Positions 10,052 through 19,369 of a stretch of DNA of 64,000 nucleotides are shown in pieces; the first letter of the stretch is position 1; each line of letters begins with the position of its first letter. This DNA comes from Flavobacterium gawalongense (lineage in GTDB: Bacteria; Bacteroidota; Bacteroidia; Flavobacteriales; Flavobacteriaceae), in the NCBI RefSeq assembly GCF_007097265.1, contig NZ_VJZP01000003.1:124001-188000 (forward strand). Reading direction: 5' to 3'. A program made the translations under genes and the position numbers. The notes beneath the pieces were generated by a model. That model was not told the origin of the DNA and made no database searches. It worked only from the letters and a program-made list of their open reading frames with translations.

Positions 10052-11380
10052 TTAATAGTGACATTTACCACATTCTAAACCTCCCATTTGTGCAGCAGTC
10101 AATTTTTCTACACCATATTTTTTAGAAAGTTGTTCATGGATTTTAGCATAATACTCATTGCCTTCCATTTTAACATCTGTTTTTCTGTGACAATCTATAC
10201 ACCAACCCATTGTCAATGGAGCAAATTGTTTTTGAATTTCATATTCCTGAACAGGACCATGACAAGTCTGACATTCAATCCCTGCAACCGTAACGTGTTG
10301 TGAGTGATTAAAATATACAAAATCAGGTAAGTTATGAATACGAATCCATTTTACAGGCTGCGTTTTTCCAGTATAAGATTGAGTTGTTTTATCCCACCCA
10401 ACAGCAGTATATAGCTTTTGAATTTGCTCATCATAAAATGCTTTACTATACTCAGGTGTAGCTGTAGTTTCAGCAACTTCAGCAATATTTTTATGACAGT
10501 TCATACACACATTCAAAGAAGGAATTCCTGCATTTTTACTGACACGCGCAGCAGAGTGACAATATTTACAATTGATTTCATTGTCCCCCGCATGTATTTT
10601 ATGCGAAAAATGAATTGGCTGAATTGGCGAATAATCCTGATCTACTCCAACCTGCATCAAATAACCATATACAAAATAAGCACTCGCCAACAACAAGAAA
10701 ATTGAAGTAACCAATACTAAAAATTGATTTTTTGCAAATGCTTTCCAAATAGATATTGAAGGTTTTTTCGGAGCAACTTCTATCCCATTTGCCTTAGCGA
10801 CTTTTCGCAAAACATTGTTTACCAAAAACAACATTATAACAAGCATTGCCATAACAAGAGCTAGAGCACCCAGAATAACATTATTTGAAATACCGCTTTC
10901 CTGAGCAGCAGCACCTGGAGCTGCAACAGCACCTGTTGCTGCCGGAGCTTCCGCTTTTGGTTCGGAAGTATATGCAATAATATTGTCTATATCTGCATTT
11001 GACAATTGTGGAAAAGCAGTCATTACCGCCTTATTGTTTTCTTCAAAAACTTTCACAGCATCAGCATCTCCAGACTTTATCAAATCAGAACTATTGTTCA
11101 CCCATTTGTAAATCCAAGACATTTCATATTTACCAGACACACCTCTAAGAGCAGGCCCTGTAGATCTGGCGTCTAATTTATGACATGCCGCACAATTTGC
11201 ATTAAATAGCCCTTTACCTTTTACAGGATCTCCACCTGTTGTCGCAGCTGGAGCCGCAGTAGCTTCAGTTGCCGCCGGAGCCGCAACTTGCGCAAATGAA
11301 GTTAAGGAAAACGTTAGCATCAAAGCTAAGCTGAAAAATAATTTCCTCGAGATCGAATTATGGTTACCCACCTTTTTCAT
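10052..11380 (-). CDS. actA: Alternative complex III subunit ActA, six-heme cytochrome c
   Basis: First gene of the operon, 442 residues. A signal peptide and an Ala/Pro-rich linker lead to a monoheme cytochrome c domain (CAACH, Cys63-His67), then a transmembrane helix (about 165-188), a second helix, and a multiheme domain with CKYCH, CMNCH, CQTCH, CIDCH and a C-terminal CGKCH. That makes six CxxCH motifs, against five in the best-known Rhodothermus-type ActA, because a monoheme domain is fused at the front. It probably forms the electron wire on the periplasmic side. Confidence 0.94.
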   Translation of the reverse strand: MKKVGNHNSISRKLFFSLALMLTFSLTSFAQVAAPAATEATAAPAATTGGDPVKGKGLFNANCAACHKLDARSTGPALRGVSGKYEMSWIYKWVNNSSDLIKSGDADAVKVFEENNKAVMTAFPQLSNADIDNIIAYTSEPKAEAPAATGAVAAPGAAAQESGISNNVILGALALVMAMLVIMLFLVNNVLRKVAKANGIEVAPKKPSISIWKAFAKNQFLVLVTSIFLLLASAYFVYGYLMQVGVDQDYSPIQPIHFSHKIHAGDNEINCKYCHSAARVSKNAGIPSLNVCMNCHKNIAEVAETTATPEYSKAFYDEQIQKLYTAVGWDKTTQSYTGKTQPVKWIRIHNLPDFVYFNHSQHVTVAGIECQTCHGPVQEYEIQKQFAPLTMGWCIDCHRKTDVKMEGNEYYAKIHEQLSKKYGVEKLTAAQMGGLECGKCHY

Positions 11381-11468
11381 ATAGTATAATGATTATCTAC
11401 TAAAAATTGGCACAGTTTTTTCTACAAACACTTTAGAAAAAACCGAACCTTTATTTTAAAAACTGCGA

Positions 11469-11498
11469 CAAAAATACGACTTAAGAACTATTCTCAAA
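11469..11498 (-). promoter_or_regulatory. Promoter of the act-cta operon
   Basis: On the minus strand TTTG (11498-11495), an 18-base spacer and TATTTTTG (11476-11469) match the Bacteroidota sigma-factor consensus TTTG-N17-23-TAnnTTTG. Transcription would start near 11462, leaving a leader of about 80 bases before actA. Confidence 0.75.
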
Positions 11499-11573
11499 AC
11501 CTTAAAATAGTCTTAAATTCAATTTATACTAATTCTAAATAATATTTATTATTTCATTTCATTCCATAAATAT

Positions 11574-11581
11574 TACTTTTG
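11574..11581 (+). promoter_or_regulatory. -7 box of the SPOR-domain gene
   Basis: TACTTTTG matches TAnnTTTG. It overlaps an upstream in-frame TTG at 11579, so that codon cannot be the start; the ATG at 11600 is. No clear -33 element is visible. Confidence 0.55.
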
Positions 11582-11599
11582 TATAAAAACTATCACATT

Positions 11600-11989
11600 A
11601 TGAGAATTTTAACATCCCGAAAAGCCTTTTTTTACGCTGTTACTTTATGCCTTACGACAAGCTATATAAATGCACAAGATCGAAATATCACGGTAAGTCA
11701 AGACCCAAAATTCGAACAATTGCTAAATGAAAAAAGAAAAATAAACGTTTCAAACGCCGCAAACGACCGGTATAAAATTCAAATTTTTAGCGGAGAAAGC
11801 GAAAAGGCAAAAAACATATTGACCGAATTCAAACAAGAGTTTAGCGACATAGACGGGACAATTCTATTCAACACCCCTAATTATAAAGTTTGGATTGGAA
11901 ATTTTAAAACGCGTATTGAAGCAGAAAGAAATCTAATTGAGATTAGAAAAAAATACAATAACGTGCATTTGATAAAACCTAACAAATAA
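11600..11989 (+). CDS. SPOR-domain exported protein
   Basis: A 129-residue protein with a signal peptide (cleavage probably near TSYINAQ) and a C-terminal SPOR-like domain of about 75 residues (DRYKIQIFSGESEKAK through VHLIKPNK). SPOR domains bind denuded peptidoglycan glycans, so it likely acts in the periplasm on the cell wall. The ATG at 11600 is chosen because the -7 promoter box overlaps the upstream TTG. The gene is monocistronic with its own terminator, divergent from the act operon. The domain assignment is by pattern and is fairly firm; the exact role is unknown. Confidence 0.82.
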   Translation: MRILTSRKAFFYAVTLCLTTSYINAQDRNITVSQDPKFEQLLNEKRKINVSNAANDRYKIQIFSGESEKAKNILTEFKQEFSDIDGTILFNTPNYKVWIGNFKTRIEAERNLIEIRKKYNNVHLIKPNK

Positions 11990-11990
11990 C

Positions 11991-12021
11991 AAAAAAAGAC
12001 ACCCAATCAGGTGTCTTTTTT
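11991..12021. terminator. Terminator between SPOR gene and the convergent pseudogene
   Basis: Stem AGACACC/GGTGTCT (11997-12003 and 12010-12016) with a 6-base loop is flanked by an A-run and a T-run, so it can work in both directions. It ends 3 bases before the stop of the convergent gene. Confidence 0.85.
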
Positions 12022-12023
12022 GT

Positions 12024-13126
12024 TTATTGAACTATCGTTTCTTGGTAATATCTTTTAAGAATAGCTTTTATATCTTCACTGCTTTTCTTACTGCTTTTAA
12101 AATCTTTTAAAAGTACTGGATAGGGCATCAACATAACTTTCATTTCATTATTTGATAAATAAAGAAGGCCGCCCCGAATAACAATCAATAAGCATTGGCA
12201 CTGATGAGTCACTTGCTACGGAAGCAATTGCAACACCAATTAACCCAAACATCGCCCCCATAGCAATGGTATCATTAGGATTGTAAACTACATTTTCTAT
12301 ATAATATTTACCTTCAATTATTTCGATTTTAGCATAATATTTTGCACTAGAATACTTTAAGACATTTATATAAAAAACCTCACCGTCACTGAATCCGTAA
12401 TAATTCAATTCTTCTGAATCAATGGTTATATTAAGCAAATGAAATCTTTCCTTTATATTCTTAATTTCAAAATTACTATCATCAAGTGGCTTACCATTTA
12501 AAACATCTGCATAGGTCAAATAAATGCCTTTTGAAGGAAACACGGTGATCGTTTTACTTTTAGCATTTTGATTAGTATCAAAAATCATGGCAATTTTATC
12601 ATTATTACTTGTTTTCATGTAATTAGTTAAACATTCCTGCAAAACTTTTTTTAAATCTCTCATCGTGTTTATTGGTAACATCCATACCGTCACTTTCTGT
12701 GGAAGCGGTGTATGTTCCAACAATATAATCAACACCCCCTTTAGATTCTATTAATATCAATTACTAAAGTCGCATATGCTGTTTCAGACATTGCACGAGT
12801 AAGTTCCGAAACATATAGGTCATTAATTCGAATAGAAATTGTAGGTTTGTTTTCCTGTTTTGGACAAATTACGGAGAGGTAATCAAAAAATTCTTCTACC
12901 AAAGGTTTTTCAAAATTCGCTAAGACTTTTCTATTGAATCCACTTTTTTGAACAGTTCCGATATTTTCCTTAAACTGTCTTCCATCGTAAACATTTTCTA
13001 CATAGAAATTAAAACCTGACACTTTATCATTTTTATCTTTCAGAGATATTTTATGATATTCGTTTTATTTTGAGAAAACACAACAGCGCTAACTGCAATA
13101 AAAAATAATGTAACTAGTTTATTCAT
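12024..13126 (-). pseudogene. Decayed secreted-protein gene with four frame changes
   Basis: Read as one gene from the ATG at 13126, it begins with a clean signal peptide (MNKLVTLFFIAVSAVVFSQ). The frame then changes near 13045, near 12750, at the A-run near 12642, and near 12165, and ends QETIVQ-stop at 12024. Joined pieces give about 360 residues of continuous-looking protein, for example DERFKK joining VLQECLTNYMK across the A-run. Each single frame is open for at most 195 codons. I do not recognise the family. Four one-base shifts in one gene suggest true decay, not sequencing error, since neighbouring genes are intact. The gene is followed by a shared terminator. Confidence 0.72.
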
Positions 13127-13154
13127 GGAAATTAATTTTTAGTATGCTATAAAA

Positions 13155-13184
13155 ATAAAAAAATCCCGACAAAATCGGGATTTT
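13155..13184 (-). terminator. Terminator of rimP-nusA-infB
   Basis: Stem AAATCCCGA/TCGGGATTT (13161-13169 and 13175-13183) with a 5-base loop, followed on the minus strand by a T-run. It lies 21 bases after the infB stop. Confidence 0.87.
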
Positions 13185-13204
13185 AATTATAAAATATTGA
13201 AATT

Positions 13205-16102
13205 CTATTTCAATTTCTTTTTAACCGCTACTTCATGGTACGATTCAATAACATCTCTTTCCTCGATGTCATTATATCCTTTTACTTGAATACCACAATC
13301 GTATCCTTTAGCTACTTCTTTCACATCGTCTTTGAAACGTTTCAACGCTAACAATTCTCCTGTAAATACAACTACACCTTCTCTGATAATTCTCATTTTG
13401 GCGTTTTTAACAATTTTACCATCCATAACCATACTTCCAGCAATTGAACCAACTTTAGAAATTTTGAATATCTCTCTAATCTCAGCAGTACCCAGAATTT
13501 CTTCTTTCATTTCCGGAGCCAACATTCCTTCCATTGCATCTTTCAAGTCATCGATAGCTGCATAAATGATAGAGTAGTAACGGATATCGATTTCTTCTTT
13601 GTCCGCTAATTGTCTTGCATTTCCAGCAGGACGAACATTAAATCCGATGATAATTGCATCTGATGCAGAAGCCAACATTACGTCAGTTTCTGTAATAGCA
13701 CCAACACCTTTATGTATAATATTGATTTGAATTTCTTCAGTAGATAATTTAGAGAACGAATCGGACAATGCTTCAACAGAACCATCAACATCTCCTTTAA
13801 GGATAATATTCAATTCTTTAAATTGACCCAATGCGATTCTACGTCCAATTTCATCCAATGTAATATGACGTTGTGTACGTACGGATTGTTCACGCATTAA
13901 TTGAGAACGTTTCGAGGCAATTTGTTTCGCTTCTTTTTCATCTTCAAAAATATTGAATTTATCACCCGCCGTTGCTGCTCCATCAAGACCTAGAACTGAA
14001 ACCGGAGTCGAAGGACCCGCAACAGTTACTATATTCCCTCTTTCATCATGCATGGCTTTAATTTTACCATGATGCTTACCAGCCAACATATAATCTCCAA
14101 TTTTCAAAGTTCCGTTTTGAACTAATATCGTAGAAACATATCCTTTTCCTTTATCTAGGAATGCTTCAACAACAGTTCCAGAAGCCGCTTTATTTGGATT
14201 TGATTTCAAATCTAAAAGTTCTGCTTCTAACAATACTTTTTCTAGTAATTCTTTAACCCCTGTACCTACTTTTGCAGAAATATCATGTGATTGAATTTTT
14301 CCACCCCAATCTTCAACAAGTAAATTCATACCCGCTAATCTTTCTTTTACTTTTTCAGGATTAGCGTTTGGCTTATCAATTTTATTGATAGCAAATATAA
14401 TAGGAACTCCAGCTGCTTGAGCATGGCTAATTGCTTCTTTAGTTTGCGGCATGATGTCATCATCAGCAGCAATCACAATAATAGCAATATCCGTAACTTG
14501 AGCACCACGCGCACGCATAGCTGTAAATGCCTCGTGACCCGGCGTATCTAAGAATGCAATTTTTTGACCGTTATCTAAAGTTACTCCGTAGGCACCAATG
14601 TGTTGTGTTATTCCTCCAGATTCACCTGCGATTACGTTTTCTTTACGAATATAATCCAATAACGATGTTTTACCGTGATCGACGTGACCCATTACCGTAA
14701 CAATAGGTGCTCTAAAAACTAAGTCTTCTTCTCTATCTTCAACAACTTGAATTGCTTCTTCGATATCTACAGTAATAAACTCTACTTCATAACCAAATTC
14801 ATCGGCAACAATAGTCAATGTTTCAGCATCAAGACGTTGGTTCATGGTAACCATGATTCCAAGTGACATACAAGTACCGATAACTTTAGTAATTGGCACA
14901 TCCATCATGATAGCAATTTCACCTACTGTTACGAATTCAGTAACCTTAATGGTTTTACTTCCTTCGTCAATAGCTCTTTGCTCATCATCAGATTTCTGAC
15001 GGTGCGTGTCTCTTTTATCTCTTCTGTATTTAGCTGCTTTAGATTTCCCACCTTTTCCTTGTAGTTTTTCTAAAGTCTCTCTAATTTGATTTTTAACTTC
15101 CTCTTCTGTAGGCTCCACTTTTGCAACAATTGCAGGTCTGTTTCCTTTTACAAAACCAGGTCTTGCACTTCTATTTGCGTTGAATCCACCGCCACCTACA
15201 TTTGGTGTAATCTTGTTAGGATTTGGCGCACCAGGAACTCCCGGTGTTGCAGGCGGTCTAGGAGCACCCGGTTTAGGGGCAATCCTTTTACGTTTATTTT
15301 TATTTGCATTGGCTGCAGCCGAACCTGGAGCACCCGGTTTATTCGGAGTGATTTTAGGTTCTTCCTTTTTCTTTTTCGGTTTGTTGAATTGAGATAAATC
15401 AATTATTTGACCCGTTAAAGTAGTTCCAGATAGTTTTTGATATTGTGTTGTGATGGTTTCATCAACAGGCGCTTCATCCGTTTTAACTGCTTCGGTTTTT
15501 ACAACCACTTTTGGTTCAGCAGCGACTTCTTTGACAGCCTCTGTTTTCACCTCTTTTATCCCAACAACAGGTTTTACCTCTTTTTTGTCTGAAACAACTT
15601 TTTCTTGTAAAGGTTTTTCTGGTGACGGTTTTTCAGCTGAAACTTCTTTTTGAACAGATTTTACCTCAGGTACTTTGGCCGCTGGAATCTCTATTTTTTC
15701 AACAGCTTTTACAGGCGGGACAACGATAGCTTTTTTTGGATTAAGATCAATCTTACCAACTTGAACAGGACCTGCTATAACTGCTCTCGCTTTTATAACT
15801 TCTTGTTGTTTTAGACGCTCTTCCTCTATTTTACGTTTGTCTTCAATTTCTTTCTCTCGTTCTAAACGCAAAGCTTCTTTTTCTTTTTTCTTCTCTTCCC
15901 CTACTTCTTTCGAAGCTTCTTTATTCCCTTTGTCACCTGCAAACTGACCGCACAAGACATTGTATACATCATCAGAAATTTTTGTGTTTGGATTTGCTTC
16001 AATGGCAATTCCCTTATCTTTTAGATAATCCACAGCTCTTTCCAAAGAAATATTCAATTCCCTTAAAACTTTGTTTATTCTAATAATTCTCTCTTCAGAC
16101 AT
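13205..16102 (-). CDS. infB: Translation initiation factor IF-2
   Basis: A 965-residue GTPase that brings initiator tRNA to the 30S subunit. The first 340 residues form a charged, Pro/Lys/Glu-rich N-terminal region of low complexity, long as usual in Bacteroidota. The GTPase domain starts with GHVDHGKTS near residue 470, followed by DTPGHEAF and NKIDKP. Domains II, III and C2 follow. Third gene of rimP-nusA-infB, 100 bases after nusA. Confidence 0.97.
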   Translation of the reverse strand: MSEERIIRINKVLRELNISLERAVDYLKDKGIAIEANPNTKISDDVYNVLCGQFAGDKGNKEASKEVGEEKKKEKEALRLEREKEIEDKRKIEEERLKQQEVIKARAVIAGPVQVGKIDLNPKKAIVVPPVKAVEKIEIPAAKVPEVKSVQKEVSAEKPSPEKPLQEKVVSDKKEVKPVVGIKEVKTEAVKEVAAEPKVVVKTEAVKTDEAPVDETITTQYQKLSGTTLTGQIIDLSQFNKPKKKKEEPKITPNKPGAPGSAAANANKNKRKRIAPKPGAPRPPATPGVPGAPNPNKITPNVGGGGFNANRSARPGFVKGNRPAIVAKVEPTEEEVKNQIRETLEKLQGKGGKSKAAKYRRDKRDTHRQKSDDEQRAIDEGSKTIKVTEFVTVGEIAIMMDVPITKVIGTCMSLGIMVTMNQRLDAETLTIVADEFGYEVEFITVDIEEAIQVVEDREEDLVFRAPIVTVMGHVDHGKTSLLDYIRKENVIAGESGGITQHIGAYGVTLDNGQKIAFLDTPGHEAFTAMRARGAQVTDIAIIVIAADDDIMPQTKEAISHAQAAGVPIIFAINKIDKPNANPEKVKERLAGMNLLVEDWGGKIQSHDISAKVGTGVKELLEKVLLEAELLDLKSNPNKAASGTVVEAFLDKGKGYVSTILVQNGTLKIGDYMLAGKHHGKIKAMHDERGNIVTVAGPSTPVSVLGLDGAATAGDKFNIFEDEKEAKQIASKRSQLMREQSVRTQRHITLDEIGRRIALGQFKELNIILKGDVDGSVEALSDSFSKLSTEEIQINIIHKGVGAITETDVMLASASDAIIIGFNVRPAGNARQLADKEEIDIRYYSIIYAAIDDLKDAMEGMLAPEMKEEILGTAEIREIFKISKVGSIAGSMVMDGKIVKNAKMRIIREGVVVFTGELLALKRFKDDVKEVAKGYDCGIQVKGYNDIEERDVIESYHEVAVKKKLK

Positions 16103-16134
16103 AAAACCTTTTTATTATTACCTTTTTTGTTGTT

Positions 16135-16165
16135 CCTCACTCTAACCCTCTCCAAAGGAAAGGAA
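16135..16165 (+). repeat. Degenerate copy of the CCCTCTCC palindromic repeat
   Basis: ACCCTCTCCAAAGGAAAGG, in the nusA-infB gap, resembles the better copies at 47390-47422 and 51994-52025; here the right arm is damaged (GGAAAGG in place of GGAGAGG). Confidence 0.5.
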
Positions 16166-16202
16166 TATGAAAGTGGAATATTTATTTTGCCAGAAGAAAT
16201 GA

Positions 16203-17456
16203 CTAACTATCAAATTCTTCTTTCAATATTCTCATTACATCTAGAATTGTTTCCTCTTCCAGGTCTGTTCTTCTTACTAAATCTTCTACATCTTGTTTTA
16301 AAATACTTTTTGCAGTATCTAAACCAATTTTTGCAAATTCTTCAATAACCCAGTCTTCAATTTCATCTGAAAACTCAGTCAATTCAACATCATCCTCATC
16401 AGCAGTTGCTCCCGCAACATCACCTTCACGGATAACATCTAATTCATAACCAGTTAATAAACCCGCTAATTTAATATTGTGTCCACCACGACCAATAGCT
16501 TTAGAAACTTCTTCAAGTTTCAAGAAAACCTCTGCTCTTTTAGTATCTTCATTAATTTTAATTGAAGAAACTTTTGCAGGGCTTAATGCTCTGGTTATGT
16601 ACAATTGAATATTACTGGTATAATTGATAACGTCAATATTTTCATTTCCTAATTCACGAACAATTCCATGAATACGAGAACCTTTCATACCAACACACGC
16701 TCCTACCGGATCAATTCTATCATCATAAGAATCTACGGCTACTTTTGCTTTTTCACCTGGAATCCTTACGACTTTTTTCACCATAATTAATCCGTCAAAT
16801 ACTTCAGGGATTTCTTGTTCAAATAATTTCTCTAAAAACTTCTCAGAAGTTCTAGACATAATAATTTGAGGTTTGTTTCCTTTCAATTCAACGCTTTCAA
16901 TTATCCCTCTTACATTATCTCCCTTGCGGAAAAAATCAGAAGGTATTTGTTTTTCTTTTGGTAAAATTATTTCATTCCCTTCATCATCAACCAAAATTAC
17001 AACTCTAGGACGCACATGATGTACTTCAGCAGTGTAAATATCTCCAATTAAATCTTTAAATTGTTTATAAAGATTTGTATTATCATGCTCATGAATTTTT
17101 GAAATTAGGTTTTGGCGCAAGGCCAAAATAGCTCTTCTTCCTAAATCAATTAATTTTACTTCTTCAGAAACTTCTTCACCAATTTCAAAATCAGCTTCAA
17201 TTTTTCTCGCTTCTGTCAATGTAATTTCTTCATTTTCAAAATCCAAATCCTCGTCAGCAACGATTACCCTTCTTCTCCAAATTTCCATATCTCCTTTGTC
17301 AGGATTTATAATAATATCGAAATTATCATCTGAACCGTATTTTTTCTTCAATGCATTTCTAAATACATCTTCCAAAATTGCCATAAGCGTTACACGATCA
17401 ATAAGTTTATCATCTTTAAACTCTGAGAATGAATCGATCAATGCTAAATTTTCCAT
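16203..17456 (-). CDS. nusA: Transcription termination/antitermination factor NusA
   Basis: A 417-residue RNA-polymerase-binding factor. Visible parts: N-terminal RNAP-binding domain (MENLALIDSFSEFK, about 1-130), an S1 domain (about 135-205, HHVRPRVVILVDDEGNE), two KH domains with GMKGSRIHGI and GRGGHNIKLA, and a short acidic C-terminus, the compact form typical of Bacteroidota. It is 13 bases after rimP in the same transcript. Confidence 0.97.
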   Translation of the reverse strand: MENLALIDSFSEFKDDKLIDRVTLMAILEDVFRNALKKKYGSDDNFDIIINPDKGDMEIWRRRVIVADEDLDFENEEITLTEARKIEADFEIGEEVSEEVKLIDLGRRAILALRQNLISKIHEHDNTNLYKQFKDLIGDIYTAEVHHVRPRVVILVDDEGNEIILPKEKQIPSDFFRKGDNVRGIIESVELKGNKPQIIMSRTSEKFLEKLFEQEIPEVFDGLIMVKKVVRIPGEKAKVAVDSYDDRIDPVGACVGMKGSRIHGIVRELGNENIDVINYTSNIQLYITRALSPAKVSSIKINEDTKRAEVFLKLEEVSKAIGRGGHNIKLAGLLTGYELDVIREGDVAGATADEDDVELTEFSDEIEDWVIEEFAKIGLDTAKSILKQDVEDLVRRTDLEEETILDVMRILKEEFDS

Positions 17457-17469
17457 GCGAATTCTTTAA

Positions 17470-17934
17470 TTAAAATGTTACTGTAACAATTGCTTCTTTA
17501 ATGTCTCCGTAAGGCAGTTTAAGTTCTTTTTGAACTGTTTCCTTTCCTTTTCCTATCTTTTTAGGCTCTCTTGCTTTCCATGACAAAATTACAAAATCAT
17601 CATTAGCTTCCACTAATTCCGCTTCAATTATTTCTGCCCCAGTCTTCACAATCAATGTTCGTCCTATATTTTTCTTGTATTGTCTTACTAATTTCAATGG
17701 CGACCCAACTCCTACCGAAGCTACTTCTAAAGAATAATCTTGTTCCTCGCGATCCAAGTTATTATCTATAAAACGACTCACATCGATGCAATCCTGAAGT
17801 GCAACTCCATTATCACCATCTAAATTCACAATAACCTTGAAAGCATCAGTGATAGTAAGGTCTATCAAAAAAATTGATGACTTTTCTAAAAGGCATTCTG
17901 TCAATAACGTATTTACTTTTTCTTTAAATGTCAT
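17470..17934 (-). CDS. rimP: Ribosome maturation factor RimP
   Basis: A 154-residue factor needed for 30S maturation. The frame is open from an ATG at 17970, but that codon lies inside a strong hairpin; the ATG at 17934 ([11 protein letters not shown]) gives the usual family N-terminus, so I use it. The N-terminal domain (VDLDG-like [14 protein letters not shown]) and a C-terminal SH3-like domain are visible. First gene of rimP-nusA-infB. Confidence 0.93.
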   Translation of the reverse strand: MTFKEKVNTLLTECLLEKSSIFLIDLTITDAFKVIVNLDGDNGVALQDCIDVSRFIDNNLDREEQDYSLEVASVGVGSPLKLVRQYKKNIGRTLIVKTGAEIIEAELVEANDDFVILSWKAREPKKIGKGKETVQKELKLPYGDIKEAIVTVTF

Positions 17935-17940
17935 ATTTTT

Positions 17941-17968
17941 ATAAAAAGAGGGGACATTTAGTCCCCTC
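17941..17968 (-). terminator. Terminator-like hairpin in the rimP leader (candidate attenuator)
   Basis: A perfect 8-bp stem GAGGGGAC/GTCCCCTC (17948-17955 and 17961-17968), 5-base loop, then TTTTT on the minus strand, ending 7 bases before the rimP ATG. It lies inside the leader of the transcript, so it could abort transcription of rimP-nusA-infB. Confidence 0.7.
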
Positions 17969-17996
17969 ATTATCTAGATTTTAATAAATAACGGTG

Positions 17997-18004
17997 CAAA
18001 TATA
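17997..18004 (-). promoter_or_regulatory. -7 box of rimP-nusA-infB
   Basis: Minus-strand TATATTTG fits TAnnTTTG; no good -33 TTTG is seen. It would place the start near 17990, about 20 bases before the leader hairpin. Confidence 0.5.
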
Positions 18005-18109
18005 GTGTTTTTTTTTATTAATTAAAATAATCGATTGCTGTTAAAATATTTCTTATCTTTAATCTAGCATTAAAATAACTGTTTTTTACATAATTTAAAC
18101 TTTTTAATT

Positions 18110-18934
18110 ATGAAACGAATTTTAGTCCCAACCGATTTTTCAGAACATGCTGAAGATGCCTTGAAAGTAGCCGCACAAATTGCCAAAAAAAATAATTGCG
18201 AAATATTCTTACTGCACATGTTGGAACTCCCAAGCCAAATGAGCGACGCTATTTCTGGCGGAAGCGGTATTCCAGAAGTAATGCTATTTATAAAAAAAGC
18301 AAACGAAACCTTTCAAAAAATCAAAGAACGCCCCTATTTAAATGGGATTTCAGTCAGTGAAACGGTACAATTTGAAAGAGCTTCGGATGGCATATTATCA
18401 TTCTGCAAAAAAAACAAAATTGATTTAATTATTATGGGCTCCCACGGATCTTCTGGAATTGAAGAAATGCTAATTGGCTCCAATACCGAAAAAGTAGTAC
18501 GCCTTTCAGACATACCCGTTTTAGTTATTAAAAAAGATATCGGCAAATTTGAAGCTAGAAATTTCGTTTTTGCATCTGACTTTTCGAAAGAAATAAAAAA
18601 ACCATTCAAAAAAATGATTGAATTTACCAAAATCTTTGATGCGAATCTGTTTTTAGTAATGATTTGCACTCCCAATAGCTTCAAAACAACCCTTGTTGCC
18701 GAAAAGGTCATGAATGATTTTATTGCTGATTTTGACATTCAAAATTACTCCTTCCATATTTTTAATGATGTCAATATTGAAAACGGAATACTCAATTTTT
18801 CAAATACAATTAATGCGGATTTAATAGGCCTTTGCACACATGGCAGAACTGGATTAGCGCATTTTTTTAATGGAAGCATTAGTGAGGACTTAGTAAATCA
18901 TACTGTAAAACCAGTAATTACTTTTAAAATTTAA
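18110..18934 (+). CDS. Universal stress protein with two UspA domains
   Basis: A 274-residue cytoplasmic protein with tandem UspA folds. Domain 1 (MKRILVPTDFSEHAEDALK start) ends with the ATP-binding pattern GSHGSSGIEEMLIGSNTEKVV. Domain 2 has GLCTHGRTGLAHFFNGS. Both keep the G-x2-G-x9-G(S/N) signature, so both may bind nucleotide. It stands alone, divergent from rimP. Its inducing signal is unknown. Confidence 0.93.
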   Translation: MKRILVPTDFSEHAEDALKVAAQIAKKNNCEIFLLHMLELPSQMSDAISGGSGIPEVMLFIKKANETFQKIKERPYLNGISVSETVQFERASDGILSFCKKNKIDLIIMGSHGSSGIEEMLIGSNTEKVVRLSDIPVLVIKKDIGKFEARNFVFASDFSKEIKKPFKKMIEFTKIFDANLFLVMICTPNSFKTTLVAEKVMNDFIADFDIQNYSFHIFNDVNIENGILNFSNTINADLIGLCTHGRTGLAHFFNGSISEDLVNHTVKPVITFKI

Positions 18935-19016
18935 TTTTCAGTTACAAAAATCAACCTCAAATTAAATTCCCAAAACACTTCTTAGAATTCAAAAAAAATC
19001 TTTCAAAAATTTTCAA

Positions 19017-19049
19017 ATAAAAAAAGCCTCTCAAAAATTGAGAGGCTTT
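19017..19049 (-). terminator. Terminator after tRNA-Gln
   Basis: A 12-bp perfect stem (19023-19034 with 19038-19049, core GCCTCTC/GAGAGGC) and 3-base loop are followed on the minus strand by a T-run, just past the tRNA 3' end. Confidence 0.87.
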
Positions 19050-19052
19050 ACG

Positions 19053-19123
19053 TTGGTCTACAAGGACTCGAACCTTGAAAGACTGCACCAAAAACAGTTG
19101 TGTTACCATTACACCATAGACCA
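19053..19123 (-). tRNA. tRNA-Gln (anticodon TTG)
   Basis: Folds as a complete cloverleaf: acceptor TGGTCTA/TAGACCA, D-arm GTGT/ACAC, anticodon stem ACTGT/GCAGT with loop TTTTGGT (anticodon TTG, reads CAA), T-arm CAAGG/CCTTG with TTCGAGT loop. The discriminator base is A; CCA is not encoded. Confidence 0.96.
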
Positions 19124-19369
19124 GCATTGCTTTGTTAAGCGAGTGCAAATTTAATACAAATTTTAATTTGTACAAATTTTTAAGCGCTTTTTATTCAAAA
19201 AAAATTCATTAAAGATCCCAAACACCCTTTAAAATTTAGGAAAAGACTAAAAACCAAGCTGTTGCTTCACTTCATTTGTTTTTTAGAAAATTTTGTTAAT
19301 GCTCGCATCGTTACATAAAAAAACATTTTCTTTGTAACTCAAAATTTAACTACAATTTAGTACTGAAAT

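Noticed and set aside
12148..13022. Two separate hypothetical proteins of 93 and 195 residues
   Set aside because: Both lack sensible starts, and the blocks join with a signal peptide upstream and a C-terminal block downstream into one frameshifted gene.
15086..15397. Plus-strand open frames of 70-103 codons opposite infB
   Set aside because: They mirror the low-complexity Pro/Ala/Lys-rich part of IF-2 and show no start signal or family pattern.
17935..17970. In-frame upstream start for RimP at 17970
   Set aside because: It would translate a terminator-like hairpin; the family N-terminus begins at 17934.
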